Below, in pieces: positions 1 to 13,800 of a stretch of DNA of 64,000 bases. How positions within the stretch are numbered: position 1 is the first letter of the stretch; every line of letters starts with the position of its first letter. Under the pieces are notes generated by a model that was not told the DNA's origin, searched no databases, and worked only from the letters and a program-made list of their open reading frames with translations. The translations under genes were made by a program, and so were the position numbers. Source of the DNA: Ascaris suum (taxonomy: Eukaryota > Nematoda > Chromadorea > Rhabditida > Ascarididae). Where the stretch lies: contig CM024187.1 of assembly GCA_013433145.1 (NCBI GenBank), positions 13,319,826 to 13,383,825 on the forward strand, read 5' to 3'.

Positions 1-3000
1 ATCAAGCAATAAGCCACAGACTGTGTGCCAGGTTTGCATATGCTCTCTTAAAGTGTCATTTATTATTTCGATATAGGAGCTTTGCTGTTGCTCTAATTGT
101 TTATGGCCAATCATAAAGGGTGAAGCTTAATAGCAGAGCATAGTGCTACAGGTGTAGGCACTACAGGTGTAGGCACTGTTGAGTGCATATGCTACTAAAT
201 ACTCCAGCATAGTTCAATTTCGTAACGAGATAAAAACATTGCTTTTCCGCCAATCACCACACTTCAGGCGAACGCTTTCGGATAACTATCAACCGGCGCT
301 TTAAGTTGTCACAGCAATTCACATTTTCGGGAAATTTTGTTTTCGAAAAGTACTGCAGGGCGATAAAAATCGACAGCTGTAATAAATTGCTGAAAAATTG
401 ACTTCGGCGCTTTTAAATCTTCTAACAAATGAGGCGAAAAATACGCGAAATTTTGGATAAAATCTTGGAAGGAGCATGCGAAGGAAGAATAAAGTGGAAA
501 AGAAAAACAGCAAATGAAAATAAATATGTACTACGAAGTTTGAGAAAAAAAGTCATGCAAAGTGTAAAAGATATTATGACAAACATCGGCCATAAACCCT
601 TTGATGCGATACATAGTAACAATATATTATGAAAAACGTATGCGGCAATTTGCTGAAGATTTGTTAGAAGCGAGAAGAGAATTCCAAAATTTTATAAGCG
701 TGTCGAGAAACGATCTTCACGAGGTGCTCCATATTTTTCTTCCTAAGACGCGTGGTAGTCACGTCTCCTTTTCGAGAGTGGAAGAGACTTGGAGGTCTGT
801 GAAAGATCAAAGTTGAATAAAATCTTCAACAACATTGAAAACTGAATTTAAATGCAAAAAGCTGGAGTCTTCCATGGGATTCTCTGTGTAGGCGATATGA
901 GGGGCAAGGAGAAGAGAAGAGAGTTCATTCGGCTGCATTTCATTATTTCGCAGGCGATTTGATGAATTTCAACTATTCTATCATGATCTGTATCCTTATG
1001 GAGAAGCATATTTCATCTACGTATTCGAGGAACGTTCTCATGTATGCGTTGCATCGTGAAGCATGCACAGCTATGTTCATGGAATTAAGAGAGCCTGGAA
1101 ATATCACGCTTTTGCAATAAGCTTTCTTCACTGTGCATGGAAGTGGTTTCGAAATGATTAGTCTGTAATGCCGAAGCACTTCCAAAGGCATCTTCAGAAC
1201 AATATGTACAGATTACGGCTCCTTTCCTACCTTCTCGTAGCTAAAGGCTGTTGTCATCGCCAGTGGACGGTTGCGACTGGATGAACCTCAGCAGGCCTAT
1301 AATGAGGACAGTTCGCATGTGCTTGAAAATATGGATTGTGGCCTCAACAACACTTGTATCATCCATCGAATTAACCTAGTATATAAGGGACAATAACTCA
1401 ATGATACTGCAATAAACCTTGTCACAAATGATAATAAGTAAACATCCCCAGCCGACTGCAATAATTTCAAGTCCACGCCATTTTACTACCTCACTGGTAT
1501 ACAGAATCGTCTAAGGGAACTTTATGCAATAAGTACAAAATGAGCCACAAGATGCACGTCGAAAGTTGCATTAAAAATTCTCTTATTTGAAGGAATGCCG
1601 TTGAGTAAATTGACACAAGGGTTTTGGGGAGTGCCGCAAATTCGAACATGACAGCGCAAAAACGGAATGTTCGTAGAACTTTTTGGCATTTCAAAGTGAG
1701 TGTTCAAAGACGAAATCCTGTACTTCCTACTAATCTAGGACAACAGCTTGAATAAATCGAGTGTCCAGGATGTCGCATTTGTGAAAGCAGTTAACTGAGG
1801 GATACAGTCGCACGATTAAATATAATGTAAACAGAGTAACGTGTTCCGCAGTTCATTAGGTGATGAGTTGCATTGTTGCGAAGCCTAAGTAATGCTCATT
1901 AAAAGACTCGCTTCCGTTTCCGTTCTCGTCATTGGCAGGCGAGCTGCAAAGCATGCAGTTCTTTGCTCAGACAGATGTGGAAATTAAAGCGTGCTTTATT
2001 TTTGAATCCAAAAATAAATACGGGAAGAAAAGGAACACTTCCCGAAGTTTAAGACTCCGATGTGCATTTTTATGGAGTTTTAAGACTACCGATCATAATA
2101 CGCTAAATCAAATTGTTCGATTGCCGTACTCTCTAATGTAGCCCCTTCATTCAAATAATTATAAACCTTATCTCACATTTCATACAGATTCATTTTGATG
2201 GCAAATCATAAGCAATATTCAAAGATATACCAATAAAAGCTTTTGTAAAGAAAGTGTATTATTTTTTGTATGCGTTAATAAACTGTAACAAATTAAACGG
2301 TCAGAGACCAAAAAAAACGATGGAATTTTGCGTCGATGTTTTACACGCAAAATCCTTTTATAAAATGTGGATTTTTTAGCATCTTCTTTCATTCTTCGAA
2401 AAATCGTATCATATTCTATTCACATGGAATCCTATCTAATCCCTCTCTGCATGTAGTACGTAAATTAACCTTTAACCTACTATTCGTTGCTTTCTTATAT
2501 CTGAGTGCATGAAAAGCCAATAATTTCATCGGTGATGTGCGCACAATATATGAATGTAACCGCATTATACATTTACTTTCTAACGCTCAAACGAGGAGAG
2601 ATGAGGAGAGAGGATTATCCAGAAGCACGAGAATATCGACCATCATTCCTTCGAAATTTGAATTAGTACACAGAAAAATACGGAGAATAGAGAATGAAAA
2701 TTTTAGAAACAAAGAAAAGAAACTGAAGAAATAACACGCTACCTGCCATTTCCGATGAATCCTTACTTCCTCCAGAAAAATTTTCTGATTCTATTATTGA
2801 ATTAAGGGGAAAGGTGCTGTGTTTTTTGAGGGCGAGAAGAAAGGAAGCGGGCATCCAGGTGTTGTAAGTTGTGGACTATAGCTTATGAAAGAAAACAGCT
2901 GAGCATGCTGTTGCCAGCGCCTATATTTCACCACACATCTTTCAGTCACTTCACCAACCCCTTATTTGGATTTGGCAAGTTTCAATTTATCGCCTACGCT

Positions 3001-3295
3001 GTGATAAGTCCCAAACATTTTCGTAAATTCCACAGTCACTTCTTACATTCATTTAGAGTCGAGTGAGATCAAACTAAGTGATCTCTATCGATTGGAGAGC
3101 AGAAACCCTGGGGAAGGGGGAAGGGGAGGACTCTTTTTGGACAGATGCAGAACTTCTGAGGGAACCAACTGAAGGGAGAGAGATGGGACAAGGAATTTCG
3201 TTGAAAAATTTGAGGATACCAGTTGATCGGCCTCTAGTCCAGCTGAGTATTCCTAGGGGATTTGCCCCCTCAGGTCATGGAATTCTAATTTGTTT
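1..3295. other. Stretch without a recognisable gene
   Basis: I recognise no conserved protein, RNA gene or mobile element here. Two short overlapping + strand frames at 429-632 and 601-816 are rich in charged residues (Arg, Lys, Glu) and could be a small coding remnant. They resemble no family I know and have no convincing splice sites or start context. A 15-bp unit is tandemly duplicated at 146-175. A purine-rich run (G and A) lies near 3110-3140. Confidence 0.5.
146..175. repeat. 15-bp direct tandem duplication
   Basis: The unit ctacaggtgtaggca occurs twice back to back with no mismatch. It is too short to assign to a repeat family and is most likely a local slippage product. Confidence 0.8.
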
Positions 3296-4205
3296 TGTTG
3301 GTATTGTTTCAACGCGTACTGCTTCTAGCACAATTGATCTCGTGGTCGCTAATCGTCGCCCTTCGCACGATGCGTGCCATTGCACGCATTTTTTAGGTGT
3401 CTGTCTGTGCACCCTTTCAATAGATGCACGTAGTCACTCGACGACACGGGGTGCAGAGGAGTTGCGCGCGCAAACTGCACGTGCGTACGCATTGCTATTT
3501 CATTCGTTCGTTCGATTTGGCTATATTCTGCACTTCCTCTTGCTCCTTTGCTCTAGTCTATGGTGTGCATTCTTTGCACGCTTCGTGCGTCATATTTTTC
3601 ACTATGTGTATTTCTTTGCTCGGAAGTATTACTTGTTCCCTATATGTGTTTTGTGAGACATAAGGATCGACGGAACAAAGCAGATCAAGGCTGGCAGCAA
3701 AGCGCCGACTATTGGAGACGCAGACGCAGAGTCTAGACGAGCTCTGCTACAACTGCAATATCGACGCCGAACTTGTTACAACGGGGTGTGCGCGCAATCA
3801 ACGCAACAACAGCCGCATCGAGGGACGCTCGGCAGACATCACTGCAAATAATGAAACAATACATCATTGTGGAGAGAGAATAATGCACGAATGCAAGGCG
3901 CTCAATAGAATAGTGCGTCATAATAGTGATGAGACGAGCAGCGTACGATTAGAGAGATATGAATGATTTGGTAGATAGTAGCGATCGACACTCGAGCGAT
4001 TCGCTAGAAATTTTTGCTTCGAAACGTGTCGTCGAGCGCTGACGCTGTGTAGTGCACAGCACGCGACGCGTCTCCTGCAATGATCTAAGACGCTGTTGCG
4101 GCTATTGGTGGCTGTCCTCTCTCTCTCGTCTACTAAGCGAATCGAACGCGCGGCACGCGTTCGCGAACACGCGTCGCTTCCACAAGCAGTCGACTAGCAA
4201 TAAAC
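3296..4205 (+). promoter_or_regulatory. CpG-rich segment: candidate mbk-1 promoter and 5' untranslated exon
   Basis: This segment stands out from the AT-rich surroundings by its many CG dinucleotides and short GC-rich palindromes, such as gaacgcg/cgcgttc near 4144-4162. It ends at 4205 in a strong splice donor (aaac|gtgagtac). No long conserved frame crosses it. The next recognised + strand gene is the mbk-1 kinase at 17035, whose ATG lies 17 bases after an AG that could be a 3' splice site. I infer that this may be a noncoding first exon and promoter, with a first intron of about 12.8 kb. Alternatives are the first exon of an unrelated gene or an unexpressed CpG-rich patch. Confidence 0.33.
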
Positions 4206-7200
4206 GTGAGTACTTCTATCGTTGCTGCATTTTGCTGCGTTTTTTTCTTTTTATGTTGGCGTCTGTTTGTGTCGGAGTTTGTTGTGGTTGCTGTCGATGT
4301 GTCGGCGTTGTTGTCTTTGTTGTTGCAATTAATCGACCGAGTTTCAATATGCTCTCAAGTTTGTGGAATATAGCACCATGTAGATGGTTGAGTGATAGAT
4401 TTATTGATGATTACTGCTTGCATCCATCCAATTTTCCAACTCTTTACCTTCGGTACCACATTTTACGAGGAAAACATGACTGCAGTTACAAGATGTAAAT
4501 GTGTTTCTAATTGAAATAGCAGAGCAATTTTTCTGTGTTATATTACTGGGTGCGACGTCAATTTCGCTCATAGCACGTAGCGACCAGTTCTGGGCTTAGG
4601 TTGCAGACTGCTCTCTAGCATTTCTCGTAAACTTTCAACATTATTTAACATTTCAGCGTTTCATTTTACATTATGACCGAATTTTGCTCATATCATTGAA
4701 GCATTACTTCATTATAGCAGCTTAGCTACTATGCTTACTCAGTTTCACACCGGAACGTCACTTCCGCATGAAAGAAGCTTGATGATAGCAGCGATCTGAT
4801 TTGATGACCATCTAGGCGATTCATAATGGCAGTGAACTTTTTCACTTGTTAAGGTGAATCTGGCTGTCACCTTCCAAGCGTTGGGCATTAGGTTGAACAT
4901 CAGTAGCGTTTTTTGCTCTCATTTCTTTGTTAATGCAAGTGAACTACGAATTTTCCGCTTATGGGCCTAGCGTTGCCTCCTTAAAGAAATACTGCAGTAT
5001 CTGTCACCAGCATCCAGACTTGTTCTACTCGATAGGCTCTAAGCCTTTTAAAACCTTTCTTTCAACAGTAAATGATCCCTCCTGATAGTGAGTTGTGTTC
5101 TTCAAAAACCCGCTTAGCGTACCATTTGTGAGGATTGTTTATTCGTTACAGATTTTCAAAAAGAAGTGCAGTCAGGCAAGTCGAACATTTATTATGATGT
5201 CAATCCGAAACGGTTCTTTCTTCGTCTTTTTTATTGCGTTTCAGAAGAACACTTGCTTATTTATAGCGTATCGCATACCGGAACCACGCGGCCTGTGAAT
5301 TGTTTCTGTGCGAACGCCGATCACAAAAAATTGTGACGAAATAGAGTAAAACTTTTCCGAGCTCATCAGTATCAGTTTTACGGTGAAAAATTAGCGCGCA
5401 AACAATAACACTGAAACATTTCAGTGGCTCATCGTTTGGCTGCTGCACACAATCGTTTAATTTTCGATACGTAATGACTGAATTTTGTCATTTCCGTTGC
5501 AGAATTTGATATCCCATAGTGCTTTTTTCTTGGATTCTGCAGCAACACTCTCAGCTCGTTAATCGTGAAACGTGGAAGGAAAAGTGGGAAAAATATTTGT
5601 AAATGGGTAGGTTATCGTGAAAATCTTGTACGAGAGTGGTTCCTGTTAAGTTGTGTGACGGTACAGCTAATTTCTTGCTTGTTGGTTCGAAAATATGCGC
5701 ATGACGGATCTACGTGTAAAACAAAGAACTTTTTTTCGACACCGGGTTGATGCTAACTGTATTTTAAAAGCAACCTTGAAATTCTAAAGAAGTACCAGTT
5801 TAGGTTATGTTTGCTGTTATGATTATAGCAACGATAAAGGGCAAGGAGGCGATCTATCCACCCTCCGTGGATTAGTTAGATTTTGTTTGGCTGCCACAAG
5901 AGGATTTTTTTCTGCACGTTGTGGTATCTTTTGGCTAGAGTCTTAATTAGCGCAAAACTAAGTCAAATGAATATTTCGTAAATTCTTATGCTAAATGTCG
6001 GTTTTGCATTTACTGACTTCTTAGGCCTTATGAAAACACGAACGGTTGTGGCATGAATTGGCGGAATATAATCTCAGAATCTATTGGTCATTCGCAGTGA
6101 AATTTGTCGTTTGATTAGCAGCCAGCGGTCATCTGGTTTCTGTCTTGTTAACGTGCACCGACCTGTTGTGTTATCTTGATCGCCTTATTCGAAGTTTGCG
6201 CGGATGGATGCTTTCAGCATGTTTTGAGTCGTTATAATAAAGTACCCCAATCTGTATTTTGATAATCAGCTTTCATAGTCGAAGTAAGGAATGGTGTTTT
6301 CCTGAATCCGCAAGCAAATCTCTAACTTCCGCTCAGGCGTTGTTCTGGAATTGCTGAACGGTGATGTGGCGAGTTGGTCTTGTTTAACGCTGCCACAGCT
6401 GCTTGTATGCGGTGAATAAGTTATGTTTGCGCAATTGTTCTGGCGTTAAATTATATTCGCTCCCACGTCTTGCCCGGATAGAGCGAATGGGGACAGCTTT
6501 CTTTATTCGGCTAATCGAACACTTCCCTCTCTACACTGAACTTGCCAAACTGAACGAGGCGACCTCGATTTTTTAATTTTTTCACTCCAGCAGATATAAT
6601 TCATCGGAAATAGTATTCAAGTCGAAATGAATCTCGGCTCTTGAAAAGCACGAAGTTGAATGACGTGATCTTGGAAATCCGTGCTGTTTTCAAAGAGCTG
6701 CAATCGAGGTTCTTGCTGTAATTTGAAATAAGATTTGCCCTATTTTTTGCCATAGCCAGATTCCAGTTACAGAAGCTGTTTCTTATTCCGAGAACGTTGT
6801 ATGGCTCAACTGGGAGAGGAAATAAGGGACGGGGGGGGGGGGGAGAGATTTTTTTAAGCGACAAAAGTAATGCTTCATGTTGGTTTTGTTGAAAAGGGAA
6901 TGGGAAAATATTGAGGATATTGTCGCAGAGGTTGAAGAGATATAAAACACCGATGTTTGCATGAAGTTATGGCTTTTATTATTATTAAGCTTTGTACTTT
7001 TTGGTGGCTTGGTTTGAAATGCATGAACTGTCTTGCTGCATCACTGAGTGCTCATCAGACGTCCAACTGCTTTTGATCAACGTTTACTAATGTTTTTGCT
7101 CTGTGCTTCATAGTGTGTTCAGTAATATTCCTTTTACTTCATTGCCGATTCACTATAGCTTTCATCTGTTCAGCCCACCATTGCTTTGTAATAGCTTTGT

Positions 7201-7717
7201 TTTAGAAGCCTAATAGTCCTCGTGCTTCGTAAGAGTTCATCTGTCTATCTTGGAAGAGACAAATTCATTATTTTAGTAATTCATTCCTGGCAGGTATTTT
7301 AATATTTCTTCCCGAAATTTGCTAGCTTTCATTGATCGATAAACCTTCTGAGGAAGCTGAGTCGTTCCATTCATTATTTATTGCATGTCGATGGCGAGTT
7401 TTGTGAAATACGAATCATCTGCCAAGAAGTCATCGGCAGTGTTCATTCATGAAATGTTTCCTAATGTTCAAATGGGTCGTTTTGATCTGCAAGTGTGAAT
7501 TTTTCGTTTATTTTGTTTTTTCAGAGGTCTGTTTTCATTTATCATTCATTTTTTTCTCGTTCATTCTTCGTTGTTTCTTTTTTTCAGATCCTCGCATCAT
7601 TTTTATTTGTGTTTGTGTGTTTTTAAACACTCAGCTGAAAAATTCTCATGGAAATAGTAGTAAACGTTATAGGTCGTTGTAGAATAATGTTCCTCATCCC
7701 TAATGGATATATATATA

Positions 7718-7800
<83 letters not shown>

Positions 7801-10800
7801 ATATATATTATATATATATATATATAACTGTTTCGTTAGAGCCAGATTTCGTTTAATCACATTTTTTAGCGTTTTATGAGGAGAAATTCACGGTTGAAAT
7901 ATTCAGTACAGCTCTACTTACAGTCTTTTGAATTGGTATATTGCGATTTTAGACGCCAGTTATGCTTAATGGTTACCTACAGTGGAGAAGGGAGGAAGTA
8001 ACCGTTGGTTGTTGGTGGAGTGTCTTCGTTGGGGTCACGTTGTTTTCGATAACAGCACGTGCTGTTCAGGAAGTGTTCACGTGATCTATCTGCCGTTCAT
8101 TTTCGCTTTTTTTGGAGGCGGTGTCCCAAGCATTTATTCAGAGGTGCGAACTTTTCGATGGTTGCTTGCACACAGGAGACTGATCCGAACCTGCAAAAGC
8201 TTTGTTGACGAATTACAGAAAACTATGCATTTAATGAATGAATGTTGCACTTGTGCAAGTCCTATGTTAATTGCTCAAAGAATGGGCGCGGAAACGTCTT
8301 AGGTGAGCCAGCAAACAGTGAACCATAGAACAGTTCACACTATTGCTAGTACCATATTATAGGATAGTTGTTTTATTCCTAGGAGGGCTTTAGATGTGGT
8401 TTAGAGAGCCGTCATACCTAGCGGGCATCGAGAGCATGTTTCAGGTTTTTTTTTGTTATTTAAAGATTGGTATCAAATGGCAGTATGTGGAGTCGTTGAC
8501 ATAATTGACGAAAGGGGTGCATCTTCGTCGAAGTGTTGGTGCCATGAATGCCACCCCAATCCTCCCCCCTCCCTCCTCCTTCACCGACATAAAAGTCTAC
8601 AAATGTGTCGAACTTTTTGTTTCTGCATTGTGCCCTCAGAACAGTGATTATGAAAGATTGCTATTATCATTCTATCAGATGCTGCGCCATTGCGTCAAAC
8701 TGAGTGTACCCGGAAACGGTTCAATCGATCGCAGCATAACAACTAAGCAGGAGTTGCGTGCGCGTGATCGCAAAACAGGTGCTTGCACCGGAGCGCTTCT
8801 CTGCTCGCCTATTGTTTGACTTATGTCTGTCAACGTCCATCTGGCCTCCGTGTAGGGGGTTTTGCGTTTTTCCGCTTCTCTTGCATAAAACTTTTATAAG
8901 TACTTTGTTCTCGAACCGAAATCTTTGAGGGGGCTGGAGACGAGGTATTTTTCGGAAGTGTATATATACTCGGTTCGAGCCTTTATTTGTCTGAAGGAGC
9001 GAAGGCTTTAGTTTCTTTCAGTTCCTCGAGTTCTGTCGTTTTCTTTTCAAATCTTTGAGTTCGATTCAACAAAATACCCAGACAAAAGTTTAAACATCAC
9101 AGAGCTTCTCTTTGGCCAAGCATTACTCGACAGCTATCGCAATTTTGTGGTTTATTGCTCTTTACCACCTGTCATTTCGTTATTTCGCGCTTGTGGTGTC
9201 GTTGTTTTTTTTTTCGTCCATCTAAAAATTTGTTTGCATGTTGATCTTCTGTTGGATAAGAAATTTCATCAGACGAAGGCTTCCTCGCGGAACGTCATAA
9301 ATAATCCCCCTCCTTCCATAAGTATAAACCTTTCTCCCTTGGAGGGAATGTAGTTAAATGCGCTTCGGAGCATCGCAACTCCGTATAGTTTTCGCGCAGT
9401 AAGATGCACTATAATCTCACGTCCATTTAAATATTTGCCTAGTTGAAAAGTGAAAAACCTCAGCGATAGACATCTCTTTAAAATGTAAGCGGCTTATTCG
9501 TGGGCCTCGAAAAAACGGGTTCCAGAGGTTTATATTCAAACAGATAGGATGGGAAAAAATAGGTAACATTGACAGTAATAGCCGTAATAATAATATTAAT
9601 AAGAGAATAATGTAGGAGTAGTGTACAGGAAGAGGAGTTAAATTGTGGGAAGTGATTACTTATGTGGCTTGACTTTTCTTATTATTTCGAATGAAGCAAG
9701 GCGAGCTTTGCTTATCGACGTCACGTAATGCAGCTGTGATGGAAAAACGATGATATATAATTGAAAGCGTAAACTGAGAGCGTGCTGCGATGCACACAAA
9801 ACGGTACGCATCAATGAGGTTATAGTGGGCGGTAAAGAAGGTTTAAAAAAGTTGTATGCTGCATGGTGTAAGCACATCGCGTACAGCTTTTCCACTTAAC
9901 TTCATTGGTTGTGGTGAGGATGTGGGCGTTGTGCTGCAGTGACTTTATAATTTCCTGTCGGCTTTTCTTGGAAGATGCTGTATGATTTCTGAATTTGAAC
10001 TTTTTCGGTGATTTAATCAATCGGATTCACTCGTTTCTCCTTTGGTCAGTTAGTAGGCGGTTTGAAATGCAAGTTTTTTCCTTGTCAGTATTTTTTAGCC
10101 CAAAGTTTTTTCCTTCGGAATTTATGTTTGAACCTCGCAGGCATTTCATTAATTATTTTTTCTTTATCTACTTTCTCCATCGCATTTTTATCCTGTTTTG
10201 CCCATTTTTTCATTTCCTCTCTCGTTTCTTTTTTTAACGTCGTAATTTGCGAGCGATTAAAAGTAGTTAGCACGCAGTGTTGCGCTTTTTCTCGCTGTGA
10301 TCTGGACACAGTTATCTCAGAACCGTATGCATACTTGCTGAAGGATATCTGAAAAGAACAAATAATTGAAAAAGGAGCACTAGAAAAATGCAGAAAAAAA
10401 AAGGAAGTGATGATTTGTTCATGATTCAGCTTTTATTGAATGATATTTTGCTACGTGTAGGCCGTCGTGAAGTGCAGCCACAACGCCTATACAACAAATT
10501 ATGTAACGTGAGCACATTCCAGTCGATAACATAATTCGTTAAGTGTACAAGTGAAACCCCGTATGCCACACGTTTGCAAGTTATAGCTAGATCAAAGAGC
10601 GTATTTTTTCCTTACTCTTCTTATGGTTAATAGGGTTTTTTAGTCTGACAATATGAACGTTTTTATGGCTTATATTAACCTTTACGCACTGTTCTTAAAC
10701 GTGAATTGCAATTATAAGTTGTTTTTTCATTGGTGATTGTATGGATTTTTGATCATTTAGAGAGATTACTTTATTGGTGGATAAATAGCTTTAATTGGTT

Positions 10801-13800
10801 GTCGTTAATAAAAAAACTTCTGCAGAAGCATACTCCTGAAAATTTTATTGAACAGTCGTTCTGGTGGTCGTTTGATGATTGGACAAGACTCGGCATGTTA
10901 TTCGTCGCTCGATGACGTCTTGGATTCAGCTGCTTTATTGGCGTATATAACAGCGACACAATTGTGTTGAGGTGAGTATCCACCCGTGTCTTCAGCTAAC
11001 TTTTTGTATCTTAATAGGTAATGTTCATCTGTTAGTTGCTGTTTCATTTTTAAGACAGGTAATTTGATTGACCGTTAATATTATGTGGGATTTCTCATTT
11101 TATTGCTGCTGAACATGGTCATTGGGTGTTTCTTCCGGTTTGTTTGTTTTACAAAAAGTTTCAGTTCATCTGTCAAAGCGTTAGGTTTATTGTTATTTTG
11201 GCGCAATTCACGCGTGTCTTCAACTTGTGTTTCTCCTTTGATTATGGTGATGCTGAGGACCACCTATGTGACCTGACTGCAGCACCGCTAGTTGCCGATA
11301 TTCAGCTTTGCCAAATCTCAGCGAAAGGTGGTGGTCAGTAACACTTCGAATATACTTAAATGAATGAATGATGTGACGTTCGAATTTCCCAGTAAAATAT
11401 TATATATCAACCCGGTAGATAGTATTTTTTCTCAATCTTTACTTATTTTCTTTTAATTTTCACTCTTTCAGTTGTTTTCCTTCGTAACTGTTGAGTGCAT
11501 CAGACCACAGAATATAACAAGGCGAGGTGGTAGTATTAAAGCTGCCATAGCTGGTGGTCCGTCGAGTTGTTCCATTTGTTTCATTAAGTGAGAATTTATT
11601 GTCGATGCATAGTGGATGACAAATGAAATGCTGTAAGTTCGTTACATCTGAATGCTCTGGATGCTTGTCATACATTGGATCGGATCAAACGTCCATTAAC
11701 GACAGGTCTCCATAAAACTAATGTTTTTAAATAATATTTTCCAGTATTTTTAAAGGTAGTACTTATAAAGTTTCACAAAATCGTTTTTATGTTTTTTCTT
11801 TTTAGTGCAGTTATCGTCTACTCTTCTAATATGAAGTCTTTCTTCAGGTCACGTTGAAGTTTTGTTTCAGAACTATAACCTCAGTGTAATTGCATCAGCA
11901 AAAAATTTTAAACAAATTCACGTCCATGGTTTTAGTTCATTGCAGGTGAGAGGGAGTGTGTCATCCCGAGATGCGTGCACAGCTTACCTATATTCCTTTA
12001 TTACGCCTTCATCGTGCGCACGGCTTCCTTCTCGAATCGGATTGCTAACGTCAGGCTTTCGATTCGTCGAAAAACTGTCAGGAGGGGCATTTTTGTTATG
12101 TAAGCGAGATGATATCAATATTTATATTAAGTTGCGGACCCAAATTGAATGGAGCAGCACAGATGACTGCCTGAGTAAATCGAGGTGGTGAGGTAGAGGG
12201 GTTCATGGTAGGTCCACTCACCGTTTCAAGAGAAATAGGCGACCAGGTTTTTCTATGTCATTGGAGCATATAAATATTCTGAAGGTGCCTGCTTTTATCT
12301 GACCTCCAGCAAACGGTTCGATTTCCTCAGAATGGAGTTGAGGAAGCACCTGGACGGTAGTAATTCGACTTCGATTTCTCGCATAAATTGGGCAGAGTTA
12401 TTCTCTCATGATGTATTCGGGTTGTGCGGCCTTCTGATGCGCGGTGCAGTATGTGAATCAGCAGCGAGGTTGTGAACCTGGACGCACTCTTCATTGGTTG
12501 CGTGAGGGCAACCGTGGTGTCGTTCTTTTTGGCGCCTATAATGAATCATCATCGCAGTGCAGTTGTCACAGGCATGTGTATGCTTGCTGTCTTGCCGTCG
12601 TGTACTCCAACCTCTCTCTCACTTGGTTTCCACGAATAAATTTTCAGTGACCCTCTTCAACCGATGCGCCTCTTCCTCGCAGCTTCCGCTTAGCGTTCTC
12701 TTGCAGATGTGTTACGCTCTATTCAGTGAATGCGGTGTCAGTTTAGTGCGACTGTTTGCACTCTAGCTTGGCAATCCATTAATGTGAACCTTATTGCTAA
12801 GCGTTATAATGGAAATGCTTAAAGCATTTTTATTTATGAGCCTGTGCCTAGATTGAGTTGCTTGCCTTTTGAACAAAGGCGAGAGGGATATCACGGAGTG
12901 CTGATTGTGTGATGGTTATCTGAAGTCTTCTGAAAGTTGAATTTCATCCTGAAAACGCAAGCTTGATATCAAAGATAGTGGCTGTTACACGTTTATTGCT
13001 GCAATGTGTTATAATGCACATCTGATCGTTAGAAGGGCAGCAACTCGTCGGCGTTCGCTACGATGGACGAACGAGTGAGTGGCTCGCCTCCTAACCGGTG
13101 ACGAAATGCCACCTGTCTGTCGTGTGACGCGACGTGTGCTTTTTCATGGCGGTTGTTTTTTTTTTTTTTTGTTTCGCAACTCTTCTCCCAACTTCCGTTA
13201 GTTGCTATCGCGGCTGGAGTTCTCGTTGAATGATCTCTCAACGCGTTTGTTCAGTTCTGCACATGAGGATGCTTCATTATTTGAAACCTTCATTTTTCGA
13301 CGTTTTAGATGAGTTTTTAAGTGGATAAATTTTATAGATCGTTGCATAATTAGGATGTGCTCTTCTTTCATATGGTAAAATGTGTTCCCGCACTACTTAT
13401 TGCTTGGGTATGATTCTACAGTTCCATCATCTTTTTGGTACTTTTTCACTGTTATCGCTAGTAGTTTTGGTAGAAGGTCGATGGTGTATGCATTGGAATT
13501 TTTCAGGTTTGTCACTAAAATTTGAAAGCATTTAGTGGTTGAAGCGAAATCTCCGTTGGTTATTCCGAGTGCAAATGCTACCAACGGCGGAGAGCTGCAG
13601 TATAACAACCACATAATGCGCACATTGCATTCACATAATGAGGTGTGTAGGTTTGAGAAAGTTTATGGATGTCATCCACTGAAATATTGCCCGTCTTTTT
13701 AGTCCGAAAAGTAGTACCTTTGAATAACGTTTTAAAACCACTGCTATCATATTAGAAAGTTTTCATGCAGCGTTTGGTATTGTTGGGAGGCATTCTTGTA

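Noticed and set aside
3078..3656. 192-residue + strand frame
   Set aside because: It is the longest single frame in the first 28 kb, but its composition shifts midway to Phe/Leu/Cys-rich translated pyrimidine sequence. No motif is visible and it lies across the CpG-rich candidate promoter. I treat it as a chance frame.
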